Assembly (NCBI GenBank): GCA_016177705.1 | Contig: JACOUT010000014.1 | Coordinates: 186,001-250,000, forward strand | Direction: 5' to 3' | Source: Deltaproteobacteria bacterium | GTDB taxonomy: Bacteria; Myxococcota; UBA727; VGSZ01 | DNA: 64,000 bases | Shown: positions 37,281 through 45,936 of the stretch, piece after piece | Layout: each line of letters opens with the position of its first letter | Numbering within the stretch: the first letter of the stretch is position 1 | Notes under the pieces: generated by a model | What the model was told of the DNA's origin: nothing | The model's input: only the letters and a program-made list of their open reading frames with translations | Databases searched by the model: none | Made by a program: the position numbers and the translations under genes

Positions 37281-38631
37281 GCAACACCGCGAGCACCGCC
37301 TCGGTGCGCTCGCGCATCAGCGCTTCGTCACCGCGCGCCTCGACGTTGACGCGCACCACGGGCTCGGTGTTGGAGGCGCGCACGTTGACGCGCCACTGGG
37401 CGTGCTCGATAGAGACGCCGTCGGTCTCGTCGACGGAGACGGCGCCGGCGGCGAAGGCGGCGCGCACCTTGGCGAGCGCCACCTTGGCGTCGGCCAGCTT
37501 GAGGTTGATCTCGCCAGACGCGGGATACCGCCGCTGCATGTCGGCCACCAATTGCCCGAGCGACTGCTTGGTGCGCGACATGGTCTGCGCCAGCAAGAGC
37601 CACGGGATCATGCCCGAGTCGCAGTAGGCGAACTCTCGGAAATAGTGATGCGCGCTCATCTCGCCGCCGTAGACGGCGTTCTCCTTGCGCATGCGCTCCT
37701 TGATGAAGGCGTGGCCGGTCTTGCACAGCACCGGTCGCCCGCCAGCGCCGTTCACGAGGTCGATGGTGTTCCACACCAGGCGCGGGTCGTGGATCACCGC
37801 CGCGCCCGGGTGCTTGCGCAACAGCTCCTGCGCGAACAGCCCGACCATGTAGTAGCCCTCGACGAAGGCACCGTGCTCGTCGAAGAAGAAGCAGCGATCG
37901 TGATCGCCGTCCCAGGCGAGGCCGAGCGCCGCGCGCTCGCGCGTCACCACGTCGGCGGTGGCGGCGTGGTTCTCGACCAGGATCGGGTTCGGCACGCCGT
38001 TCGGGAAGCGCCCGTCGGGCTCGTTCATCAGCTTGACGAAGGAGAGCGGCAGGCGCGGCTCGAGCTTGTCGATGACGAGCCCGGCGCAGCCGTTGCCCGC
38101 GTTCGCGACTACCTTGAGCGGCGCCAACGCCTTGGCGTCGACGTAGCTGAGCAGATGCTCGATGTACGCGGGCCAAACGTCGTGCTGCTCGAGCTTGCCC
38201 TTCGCCTGGCCCTTTGGCGTACGCCTGCCCTTCTCGGCCAGCGCTTCGATCTCCCGCAGGCCCGAGTCGCCGCTGATCGGCACCGCGCCCTTCTGCACCA
38301 ACTTCATGCCGTTGTAGTCGGCCGGGTTGTGGCTGGCGGTGACCGCGATGCCGCCGTCGACGCCCTCCTTTCGTAGGTGAAAGGCCGCGAAGTAGACCAG
38401 CTCGGTGCCGCCGAGGCCGATGTCGACGACGTCGGCGCCCGCCTCGCGCAGCCCGTCGGCCAGCGCGCCCGCGATGGCCGGCGAGGACAGGCGCATGTCG
38501 CGCCCCACCACCACGCGCCGCGGCTGGAACAGGTCGACGTAGGCGCGGCCGATGGCGCGCGCCAGGTCTTCGTCGAGCTCGCTCGGCACGCGGCCGCGGA
38601 TGTCATAGGCCTTGAAACACGCGAGCCCCAT
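37273..38631 (-). CDS. manB: Phosphomannomutase / phosphoglucomutase
   Basis: A 452-aa alpha-D-phosphohexomutase that interconverts mannose-6-phosphate and mannose-1-phosphate. The active-site serine loop VTASHNPADYNGMK, metal loop WDGDHDRCFFFDE, sugar loop GEMSAHHYFREFAYCDSG and phosphate loop RASNTEPVVRV are all present. The metal loop and sugar loop are those of the E. coli ManB/CpsG type. Together with manC, 34 bases upstream, it supplies GDP-mannose for polysaccharides or glycoconjugates. Confidence 0.93.
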   Translation of the reverse strand: MGLACFKAYDIRGRVPSELDEDLARAIGRAYVDLFQPRRVVVGRDMRLSSPAIAGALADGLREAGADVVDIGLGGTELVYFAAFHLRKEGVDGGIAVTASHNPADYNGMKLVQKGAVPISGDSGLREIEALAEKGRRTPKGQAKGKLEQHDVWPAYIEHLLSYVDAKALAPLKVVANAGNGCAGLVIDKLEPRLPLSFVKLMNEPDGRFPNGVPNPILVENHAATADVVTRERAALGLAWDGDHDRCFFFDEHGAFVEGYYMVGLFAQELLRKHPGAAVIHDPRLVWNTIDLVNGAGGRPVLCKTGHAFIKERMRKENAVYGGEMSAHHYFREFAYCDSGMIPWLLLAQTMSRTKQSLGQLVADMQRRYPASGEINLKLADAKVALAKVRAAFAAGAVSVDETDGVSIEHAQWRVNVRASNTEPVVRVNVEARGDEALMRERTEAVLAVLRA

Positions 38632-38665
38632 GGCGCTCTCCTTCTGAGAAAGAATCAGACGTCGA

Positions 38666-39766
38666 CTACAGCTCGAGGTCGTCGAGCGACGACACCAGCG
38701 ACTTCAATTCCTCGGCGCGCGCGCTCGGCATCACCAGCGTGCGCTTGCCGGCGCGCACCACCACCAGCCCTTCGACGCCGAGCAGCGCCACCAGCTCGTC
38801 GCCGTCCGCGCACCACACCACGTTGTCGCGCGCCGCATGCGCCGTCACCCGGCCGCGGTGCGCGTTGTCGCTCGCGTCCTTGGGCAAGAAGGGCGCGAGC
38901 GCCGGGAAGCTGCCGACGTCGGCCCAGGAGAAGGGCGCCTTGACGCAGCGCGCGCGATCGGTGCGCTCCATCACCGCCTTGTCGATCGAGATGGCCGGCA
39001 GGCGCGCGAACGCGCGTTTGAGCGCGGCGGCACCGCCGCGCCCGTGCACCGCCTGCGTCAGCGCCTCGAGGTGGCCGGGGACGAAGCGCGCCAGCTCGTC
39101 CTTGATGGTCGACGTCGACCAGACGAACATACCGCTATTCCACAGGAAGCCGCCTGCCGCGAGCATCTCGGCCGCGCGCGCCGCCGCCGGCTTCTCGACG
39201 AAGCGCGCCACCGCGTGGTGCTCGAGCGCGCTGTCCACTTCGAGGCGCGCGCCCAGCTCGAGGTAGCCGTAGCCCGTGGCCGGGTGCGTGGGTGGGACGC
39301 CGAAGGTGTAAAGGCACGGCGTGACCGCCGCCTGCGCCACCGCCGAGCGCACGGCGGCATGGAAGGCGGCCGTCGGGTGGATGACGTGGTCCGAGGGGAA
39401 CACCGCCATCACGCTCGGACCGAAACGCTTCTCCACCTCGAGCGTGGCCCAGGCGATGGCCGCCGCCGTGTCCTTCTTCTCGGGCTCGGCCAGGATGTTC
39501 TTCCTCGGCAGCTCGGGCAGCGCGCGCGCGATGGCCGCGCGCAGCGACGCGGAGGTCACCACCAGCACGCGCTCGCGGCCGACCAGGCCGGCGACGCGCG
39601 CCACTGTCTCGGCCAGCATCACGTCGTTCGAGACCAGCGGCAGCAGTTGCTTCGGCCGCGCGCGCGTCGACGCGGGCCAAAAGCGCGTGCCGGTGCCACC
39701 CGCGAGCAGCACCGCCACGGTGTTCGCGGCGCGCGGCGATCGTGTCGACTTCGCTTTCGCCGCCAT
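38666..39766 (-). CDS. manC: Mannose-1-phosphate guanylyltransferase
   Basis: A 366-aa nucleotidyltransferase that makes GDP-mannose. The signature AVLLAGGTGTRFWPASTRAR with RPKQLLPL, then NILAEPEKKDTAAAI, FPSDHVIHP, GYGYLELG, FVEKP and NSGMFVWS are all in place. It lacks the C-terminal isomerase domain of bifunctional ManC/AlgA. The ATG at 39766 overlaps the corA stop by one base (TGATG); GTG codons just upstream could also initiate. It is followed by manB. Confidence 0.93.
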   Translation of the reverse strand: MAAKAKSTRSPRAANTVAVLLAGGTGTRFWPASTRARPKQLLPLVSNDVMLAETVARVAGLVGRERVLVVTSASLRAAIARALPELPRKNILAEPEKKDTAAAIAWATLEVEKRFGPSVMAVFPSDHVIHPTAAFHAAVRSAVAQAAVTPCLYTFGVPPTHPATGYGYLELGARLEVDSALEHHAVARFVEKPAAARAAEMLAAGGFLWNSGMFVWSTSTIKDELARFVPGHLEALTQAVHGRGGAAALKRAFARLPAISIDKAVMERTDRARCVKAPFSWADVGSFPALAPFLPKDASDNAHRGRVTAHAARDNVVWCADGDELVALLGVEGLVVVRAGKRTLVMPSARAEELKSLVSSLDDLEL

Positions 39767-40848
39767 CACCACCACCTCTTGCGCTTGGTGAACCAGGCGA
39801 TGGCGCCGCCGATCAGCAGCATCAGCGACAGCACCACCGGGTAGGCGATGGGCTCCTTCAGCTCCGGCATGTGCTGGAAGTTCATGCCGTAGACGCCGGC
39901 GATGAAAGAGAGCGGGATGAAGATCGCCGTCACGATCGACAGCACCTTCATCACCTCGTTCATCTTGTTCGACAAGGACGCGTGGTAGATGTCGAGCATG
40001 GAGGCGAGCACCTCGCGGGTGTGCTCTACCGACTCGCTCACCTGCACCACGTGGTCGTGGATGTCGCGCAGGTAGGGCTCCACCGACGGCGTGATGAGCT
40101 GGGGGTCCTCGATGCGCGCCAGCGTGCCGATCAGCTCGCGCGCGGGCGTGATCGACTTGCGCAGGAACAGCGTCTCGCGCCGCAGCGTGTGCAACTCGTC
40201 GGCGCGCACCTTGTCGGGCGTGTCGGCCAGGCGCTCCTCGAGCGAGTCGACGATCTCGGCCAGCGCCTCGAGCGCCACGAAGTAGTGATCGATGATGGCG
40301 TCGAGCAGGCGGTACGCCAGGTAGTCCGCTTTCATCTTGCGGATCTTGCCGGCGTTGTCCTTGATGCGGCTGCGCACGGCGTCGAAGACGTCGCCGAAGC
40401 GCTCCTGGAAGGTGAGCAGGAAGCCGTCACCCAGCACCATGCTCACTTGCTCGACGATGATCTGCTGCTCAGCCTCGTCGTAATCGAGCATCTTGATCAC
40501 GATGAAGACGCAGTCGTCGTACTCGTCGAGCTTTGGGCGCAGCTCGGTGTTCATCACGTCTTCGCGGATCAGCGGATGCAGCGAGAATGCCTTGCCGATG
40601 GCCTCGACGGTCTTGGCCTCGTGGATGCCGTCGATGTTGAGCCACAGCACCGACTTCCTGTCGGGGAAGGCGCGCACCGTTTGCAGCACCTCGTCGATGT
40701 TGCCGGACAGCTCGCGGCAGGAGTACGCGTCGTCGACGTACTCGATGGCGGTGATGCGCGGCGCCTCCACCAGGCGCTGGCCGATGTGCACCAGCGAGCC
40801 GGGCGGCAGGTTCAGCTTCTGCGTCTGGTGTTCCTGCCGCGTCGTCAT
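39766..40848 (-). CDS. corA: CorA-family magnesium/cobalt transporter
   Basis: A 360-aa channel. The N-terminal cytoplasmic domain is followed by two C-terminal membrane helices, with the ion-selectivity motif YGMNFQHMPEL after the first. The long stalk helix (SVEHTREVLASMLDIYHASL) is typical. Start ATG 40848 has the conserved length; the frame is open further upstream but without homology. It leads the minus-strand group corA-manC-manB-ykgJ and is divergent from the polyphosphate kinase gene. Confidence 0.93.
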   Translation of the reverse strand: MTTRQEHQTQKLNLPPGSLVHIGQRLVEAPRITAIEYVDDAYSCRELSGNIDEVLQTVRAFPDRKSVLWLNIDGIHEAKTVEAIGKAFSLHPLIREDVMNTELRPKLDEYDDCVFIVIKMLDYDEAEQQIIVEQVSMVLGDGFLLTFQERFGDVFDAVRSRIKDNAGKIRKMKADYLAYRLLDAIIDHYFVALEALAEIVDSLEERLADTPDKVRADELHTLRRETLFLRKSITPARELIGTLARIEDPQLITPSVEPYLRDIHDHVVQVSESVEHTREVLASMLDIYHASLSNKMNEVMKVLSIVTAIFIPLSFIAGVYGMNFQHMPELKEPIAYPVVLSLMLLIGGAIAWFTKRKRWW

Positions 40849-40912
40849 GCGCGCCGCTTCTAGCACCTTGGCGTGGGAAGATCGCGTAGGCTGACCGCGC
40901 CACGGAGGTGCC

Positions 40913-42382
40913 ATGTTCGAAACCGCCGAGCTCGGCCGCACCCTCGACAAGGCGCACTACGCCAAGCGGGTGCCGGCGCTGCGCACCGAGCTGCTCGAGC
41001 TGCAGGAGCGCGCGCGCGAGGCGCGCCTGCCCATCTTCATCCTCATCAACGGCGTCGACGGCGCGGGCAAGGGTGAGACCGTCAACCTGCTGCACGAGTG
41101 GATGGACCCGCGCTACCTGAGCGCCTACGCGTTCGGCGCGCCCTCCGACGAGGAGCGATCGCGGCCGGCCTGGTGGCGCTACTGGCGCGCGCTCGCGCCC
41201 AAGGGCCGCATCGGCGTCTACTTCGGCAACTGGTACACCGAGCCCATCGTCGGCCGTGCGCTGCGCCGCCTCTCCAAGGACGCCTTCGACGCCGAGCTGA
41301 CCCGCATCAAGTCGGTGGAGCGCGCCTTGGTCGACGACGGCGCCTGCTTCGTCAAGCTGTGGTTCCACCTGTCGAAGAAGGCGCAGAGGGACGCCTACCA
41401 CGAGCTGCGCTCGTCCAAGCGCACGCGCTGGCGCGTCACCAAGGAAGACCTGAAGAACCAACGCCGCTACGACCGCTTCCGCGACGTCAGCGAGCGCGCG
41501 CTGCGCGAGACCTCCACCGGCTTTGCGCCCTGGACCATCATCGAGGCCGCCGACGCGCGCTACCGCAACGTCGCGGTCGGCGACACCATCGTCGCCGCGG
41601 TGCGCGAGCGCCTCGACCACCGCCCGGCGGCGCGGCCGTCGGCCGAACAGCGACCGCCGCCGACGGACGGGCGCACCATCCTCGACACCGTCGACAACAC
41701 GCAGAAGGTCGGCGACAAGCGGTACCAGAAGCGCCTCGAGGTGCTGCAGGGCCGGCTGCACACCGCCTTCGAGGAGCTGAAGGCGCAGCGCCGCTCGGCC
41801 ATCGCGGTGTTCGAAGGCTCGGACGCGGCGGGCAAGGGCGGCGCCATCCGGCGCGTCACCGCGGCGCTCGACGCGCGCGACTACCGGGTCATCCCCATCG
41901 CCGCCCCCACCGACGAGGAGCGCGCGCAGCACTACCTGTGGCGCTTCTGGCGCCACCTGCCGGGCGCCGGGCGCATGAGCATCTACGACCGAAGCTGGTA
42001 CGGCCGCGTGCTGGTCGAGCGCGTCGAGGGCTTCGCGCGCGAGGAGGAGTGGCAGCGGGCCTACAACGAGATCAACGAGTTCGAGGAGCAACTGGTGCGG
42101 CACGGCACGGTGGTGGCCAAGCTCTGGCTGCACATCGACCAGGCCGAGCAGCTCAAGCGCTTCAAGGAGCGCGAGCAGACCAGCTTCAAGAAGTTCAAGA
42201 TCACCAAGGAGGACTACCGCAACCGCGCCAAGGCGGGACTGTACGTGCACGCGGTGCACGACATGGTCGAGCGCACCAGCACTGACGTCGCGCCCTGGCA
42301 CCTGGTGGCCGCGTGCGACAAGCGCTTCGCGCGCCTCGACGTGCTCGAGCACCTGTGCCGGCGCATCGAGGAGGCGCTGTGA
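40913..42382 (+). CDS. pap: Polyphosphate:AMP phosphotransferase (two-domain PPK2)
   Basis: A 489-aa class II PPK2, two fused PPK2 domains, that uses polyphosphate to phosphorylate AMP to ADP. Domain 1 (about 10-240) has Walker A GVDGAGKGE; domain 2 (about 265-489) has GSDAAGKGG, the lid residues and Walker B DRSWYGRVLVERVEG. In the characterised enzymes the C-terminal domain is catalytic; here the first domain also keeps an apparently intact P-loop, but its Walker-B-like segment (GNWYTEPI) lacks the aspartate. The ATG follows a GGAGG ribosome site. Neighbours give no further hint. Confidence 0.92.
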   Translation: MFETAELGRTLDKAHYAKRVPALRTELLELQERAREARLPIFILINGVDGAGKGETVNLLHEWMDPRYLSAYAFGAPSDEERSRPAWWRYWRALAPKGRIGVYFGNWYTEPIVGRALRRLSKDAFDAELTRIKSVERALVDDGACFVKLWFHLSKKAQRDAYHELRSSKRTRWRVTKEDLKNQRRYDRFRDVSERALRETSTGFAPWTIIEAADARYRNVAVGDTIVAAVRERLDHRPAARPSAEQRPPPTDGRTILDTVDNTQKVGDKRYQKRLEVLQGRLHTAFEELKAQRRSAIAVFEGSDAAGKGGAIRRVTAALDARDYRVIPIAAPTDEERAQHYLWRFWRHLPGAGRMSIYDRSWYGRVLVERVEGFAREEEWQRAYNEINEFEEQLVRHGTVVAKLWLHIDQAEQLKRFKEREQTSFKKFKITKEDYRNRAKAGLYVHAVHDMVERTSTDVAPWHLVAACDKRFARLDVLEHLCRRIEEAL

Positions 42383-42437
42383 ACATGGTGGAGCGAACGG
42401 GCTTCATTTGCGCGCTCGTTCGTGCAAGGCGGACCGG

Positions 42438-44192
42438 GTGAAGCTCGTCGTCTGGTCGCTGCTCGCCGTGTTGTTGTTCACGTCTGCCTGTCCCGGCAAG
42501 CTCGAGCCGGCGCCCCACGTCGTCGACGCCGGCGCCGCCCCGGTCGCCGTCGTGCTCAAACGTCCACCGTTCCCCAACCTCGCCACCGCCGCCTACGGCC
42601 AGCGCGTGCTCGAGGAGCGCAGCGCCGCACTGCCGCCGGACGCCACCGGCACGGTGGCCGCGACGCTAGCGGCGCTGCACGACGTAGCACCCGGGAGTGA
42701 ACAACGGGCGGCCGTGCTCGGGCTGGCGGCGGCGCGCGGCGCCAAGACCGAGGCGGAGCGCGCCACCGCGCTCGCGCTCGCCTCGGCGGCGTTGGTGCTC
42801 GACCCGGTTGTCGAAGGCTACCAAGAGCGCTTGACCGACGCCTTCGGCCTGGCCGCCTATGCCGCCACGCTCGATCAGTCGGACAACGTGGCCCAAGGCG
42901 CGCGCGCCCTGGTCGGCGCCGCGGCCGGCGCGGTGGCCCAGGCGCGCGGCCTGATCAAGAGCGTCGACGACAACCCGGTGCCCGCGGCCGTATCCGCGGA
43001 CGTGCGGCTGTTGTTGGCGCTGAGCCGCCGTGTGATCGGCGATCGAGGTGACGCGCTGGTGGCCGACCTGCGCGCCGTGCTCAAGGCCAACCCCACATCG
43101 CTGCGCGCGCGCGCGCTGCTCGCCGAGCACCTGCTCGAGCTCGGCCTGTTCGACGAGGCGATCGCGGCGGCGGGCTCACCGCCGGTCGCGCCGTGGCTCG
43201 CCGCGGTCGCGGCGCGTGCCCGCGTGCTCAAAGGCGAGGTGGCGGAAGGGATCGCCGCATTGCGCGACATCGAGGGCAAGGTCGACGAGGGGCGGCGCGG
43301 CGAGGTGATCTATTGGCTGGCGCGCTCGCTCACCCAGACGCCGGACGGCGCCGCGGAGGTGCAGAGCCTCGCGTCGGCGCTCGCGCCGCGCCCCGGCTTC
43401 GCCAAGGAGAGCAAGGTGCTCGAGGCGCTGCTCGCGCAGGTCGCCGGCGACTACACGAAGGCGCGCACGCTGCTCGAGCCGCTCGTGCCGGGGCCGCCTC
43501 GCCTGCCGGTCGACGTCGACGCGCTGTGGCTCTTGGTCGACGCATGCGCGGGCCAGGGCGACCTCCCCTGTGTCGAGAAGGCCGGCGCGGTGGTGCTCGA
43601 GGTCGACGGCGACGAGGGCCGGCTGCAGGTGGCGCGCGCCGCGTCCGTGCTGGTCGGCAAGACGGACGGCGCCGCGCCGGAGGCGGCGGCCAAGTCCGTG
43701 CTGGAGGCGTTCCGCGAGGCGCACCGCCTGACGCCGTTCGACGACAAGCTGGCCGCCAAGGTGGGCGAGCCGGTGGTCGGCGGCGGCGCTGCGGCTGCCG
43801 CACGTGTGCGGGCCGCGCGGCGCGCGCTCGCGCGCGGCGGCGCCGGTGGCCTGGTCGAAGAGGCGCTGGCGCCCGTCAAGGACGCCGCCTGCCGCGCCTG
43901 CCGCGCGCTCGCCGCCGCCGCCACGCTCGACGGTCAAGAGGGCGCGCGGCGCGCGCTCAAGGCGCTCGACGGCGCCGGGCCGCCGCTCGCCGAGTCCGAC
44001 CTGATCCGTGTCATCGACGCGCTCGGCGGCTTCCCGATGGACGGCGTGCGTGCCGCGCTCGCCGGGCTCGAGGTCGATGCCCGCCCGCGCGTCAAGCAGG
44101 CGGTGGCCAAGGCCAAGGCCGATCTGCAAGATCCGAACGCGCGCGCTCGCCGTGGCATCGAGGCGCAGCACCAGCACGGGGCCAAGCCATGA
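42438..44192 (+). CDS. Lipoprotein with TPR-like helical repeats, unknown function
   Basis: About 584 aa from the GTG at 42438, with a signal peptide ending TSAC, so it is probably outer-membrane or periplasmic and lipid-anchored. After a short Pro-rich linker the protein is helical throughout, with repeated 30-40-residue helix pairs of TPR/Sel1-like character (for example LRAVLKANPTSLRARALLAE) and a CRACRA cysteine pair at about 508. No enzyme motif is seen. It is the first gene of a three-gene overlapping operon with a YidD-like and a TPR membrane protein. Confidence 0.75.
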   Translation: MKLVVWSLLAVLLFTSACPGKLEPAPHVVDAGAAPVAVVLKRPPFPNLATAAYGQRVLEERSAALPPDATGTVAATLAALHDVAPGSEQRAAVLGLAAARGAKTEAERATALALASAALVLDPVVEGYQERLTDAFGLAAYAATLDQSDNVAQGARALVGAAAGAVAQARGLIKSVDDNPVPAAVSADVRLLLALSRRVIGDRGDALVADLRAVLKANPTSLRARALLAEHLLELGLFDEAIAAAGSPPVAPWLAAVAARARVLKGEVAEGIAALRDIEGKVDEGRRGEVIYWLARSLTQTPDGAAEVQSLASALAPRPGFAKESKVLEALLAQVAGDYTKARTLLEPLVPGPPRLPVDVDALWLLVDACAGQGDLPCVEKAGAVVLEVDGDEGRLQVARAASVLVGKTDGAAPEAAAKSVLEAFREAHRLTPFDDKLAAKVGEPVVGGGAAAAARVRAARRALARGGAGGLVEEALAPVKDAACRACRALAAAATLDGQEGARRALKALDGAGPPLAESDLIRVIDALGGFPMDGVRAALAGLEVDARPRVKQAVAKAKADLQDPNARARRGIEAQHQHGAKP

Positions 44193-44902
44193 TGCGCGCG
44201 CTCGCGCTTGCCGCCCTCTTGTGCCTGGCCGGCGCGACGCTCGCGGCACCGCCGGCGGCGTCGCCCACGACGCCCAAGGAGCTGCGCGAGGCGCGCGAGG
44301 CCGAGCACCGCCGCGCCGTGAAGGCGTTCGCGCCGTTCGACGGCGGCGATCGGCGCGACGTGGTCCGCCAGGGCGCCAAGGGCAAGAAGCGCGCGGCGCA
44401 CCCGATGGTGGGCGACGCGGCAAAGGTGCCTGGCGAGGGCCCGCCGCCGCCGCCCTTGCGCGTCTCGCCCGACGTGCCGGAAGCCGCACTGCTTGCGCCC
44501 AACGTCGTCGGCGCCGGCCTCTCTGCCAGCCCGCTCTTCCTGTTCTCGCTCGGCTACCAGCACATCTTCACCAAGCTCGATGGCCCGCGCTGCGCCCACC
44601 TGCCCACCTGCTCGCGCTTCGGCTCCCAAGCGGTCGCGCGCCACGGCGCGCTCGGCATCTTGATGACCATGGACCGGCTGATTCAGCCCAACGACTCGAG
44701 CGCGATCCGCCACCTGCCCGAGGTCGAGGGGTACGGCATGGTGCGCGTCTTCGATCCGCTCGAGGACTACGAGTTTTGGAAACCCGAGCGCTTCACCGGC
44801 TTCTTGTTGCCGGCCGCCGAGGTGTCGCTGGTGCTGCCGCCGCTTTCGCCAGCTTCCCTGGCCTCGTTGACCGCCCCGCCCCCGGAGACCCCACGCCCAT
44901 GA
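44189..44902 (+). CDS. YidD-domain protein with signal peptide and flanking extensions
   Basis: A 237-aa protein. Residues about 105-170 carry the YidD core (GYQHIFTKLDGPRCAHLPTC, then SRFGSQAVARHG), including both cysteines. Canonical YidD is a small (70-90 aa) inner-face membrane protein that aids YidC-dependent insertion. Here the core follows a cleavable-looking signal peptide (LALAALLCLAGATLAA) and a ~80-residue Lys/Pro-rich segment, and has a ~65-residue C-terminal extension. The ATG overlaps the preceding gene's stop. The export signal implies a different, extracytoplasmic role. Confidence 0.78.
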   Translation: MMRALALAALLCLAGATLAAPPAASPTTPKELREAREAEHRRAVKAFAPFDGGDRRDVVRQGAKGKKRAAHPMVGDAAKVPGEGPPPPPLRVSPDVPEAALLAPNVVGAGLSASPLFLFSLGYQHIFTKLDGPRCAHLPTCSRFGSQAVARHGALGILMTMDRLIQPNDSSAIRHLPEVEGYGMVRVFDPLEDYEFWKPERFTGFLLPAAEVSLVLPPLSPASLASLTAPPPETPRP

Positions 44903-45927
44903 TTGCCACCCTCGCCCTCGCCACTGTCGTCGCTGCGCAGGCCCCGGCCACGCCCGAGGCGGCGCCGGCTGACAGCCCCAAGGAGGCCGCCGAGGATACC
45001 GACGAGGACGCTGACGAAGCCGCGGTCGAGGCGCCGCCGCCGGCACCGCTCACGCCGGAGCAGGCAACGATGGCGACTCACAGCCTGACCTTTGGCGATC
45101 ACCTGTTCCTCGACGGCGACTGGTACCGCTCCATCAGCGAGTACCGCCGCTTCCTGTACCTGGTGAGGGGCTCCGGCCCAGACGCCGAGCGCGCCGCCAT
45201 GGCCATCGGCGAGGCGCTGTTGCGCGGCGAGCAGTGGGACGCCGCCGGCCGCCAGCTCGACGGCATCGCGCAGCGCGCCGGCCGCCTCGAGCTGCGTCAG
45301 CAAGCGCTGTTCGGCGCCGGTCGCGCCTACCTGCTCGATCAGCGGCCCGAGCTGGCCAAGCCGCGCTTCCGCTTGTTGGTCGAGGACGGAGGCACCGAGG
45401 CCAAGCTCAAGAGCGAGGCGACCTGGCTGCTCGCCTGGGGCCACTTCGACGCCGGCGAGCTCAGCGAGGCGCGCGCCTACTTCCAGCAGCTCGCCGACGC
45501 CAAGGGCGTGCACGCGGAGGCCGCCAAGGGCGTCGTGGCGGCGCTCGACGGCTACGACAAGCTCGAGACCAAGGACCCGCTGCTGGCGGGCGCGCTCTCG
45601 CTCATCCCCGGCCTCGGCCACGTCTACCTCGGCCAGTGGGGCATCGCGCTCACCTCGGCCTCGTGGAACGGCCTGTTCATCTTCGCCGCCGTCAGCGCCT
45701 GGCTCGCCGGCGACTGGGGTGTCGCCACCGTGCTGACCTTGATGGAAGTCGGCTGGTACGCGGGCGGCGTGTTCGGCGCGGTGGCGGGCGCCTACCGCTA
45801 CAACCGCGACGCCGTGCGCAACTGGCGCGACGAGGCGCTCGCCACCTGGGGTGCCACGCGTGAGCTGCCCGGGCTGCACGCCGTCGAGGGCGCGCTGCCA
45901 GGCACCATCGTTCGCTTCGCGTTCTGA
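44899..45927 (+). CDS. Exported TPR protein with C-terminal membrane hairpin
   Basis: A 342-aa protein with an N-terminal signal-like helix, an acidic linker (residues 20-50), TPR-like helices at about 55-215 (GDWYRSISEYRRFLYLVRG, and GRAYLLDQRPELAKPRFRLL), then a hydrophobic C-terminal region with ALSLIPGLGHVYLGQWG and two helices, as in TM2/DUF5683-like proteins. It overlaps the YidD-domain gene (ATGA). Gene order lipoprotein / YidD / TPR suggests one envelope-associated complex; this is inference. Confidence 0.75.
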   Translation: MIATLALATVVAAQAPATPEAAPADSPKEAAEDTDEDADEAAVEAPPPAPLTPEQATMATHSLTFGDHLFLDGDWYRSISEYRRFLYLVRGSGPDAERAAMAIGEALLRGEQWDAAGRQLDGIAQRAGRLELRQQALFGAGRAYLLDQRPELAKPRFRLLVEDGGTEAKLKSEATWLLAWGHFDAGELSEARAYFQQLADAKGVHAEAAKGVVAALDGYDKLETKDPLLAGALSLIPGLGHVYLGQWGIALTSASWNGLFIFAAVSAWLAGDWGVATVLTLMEVGWYAGGVFGAVAGAYRYNRDAVRNWRDEALATWGATRELPGLHAVEGALPGTIVRFAF

Positions 45928-45936
45928 CGAGCGCGA

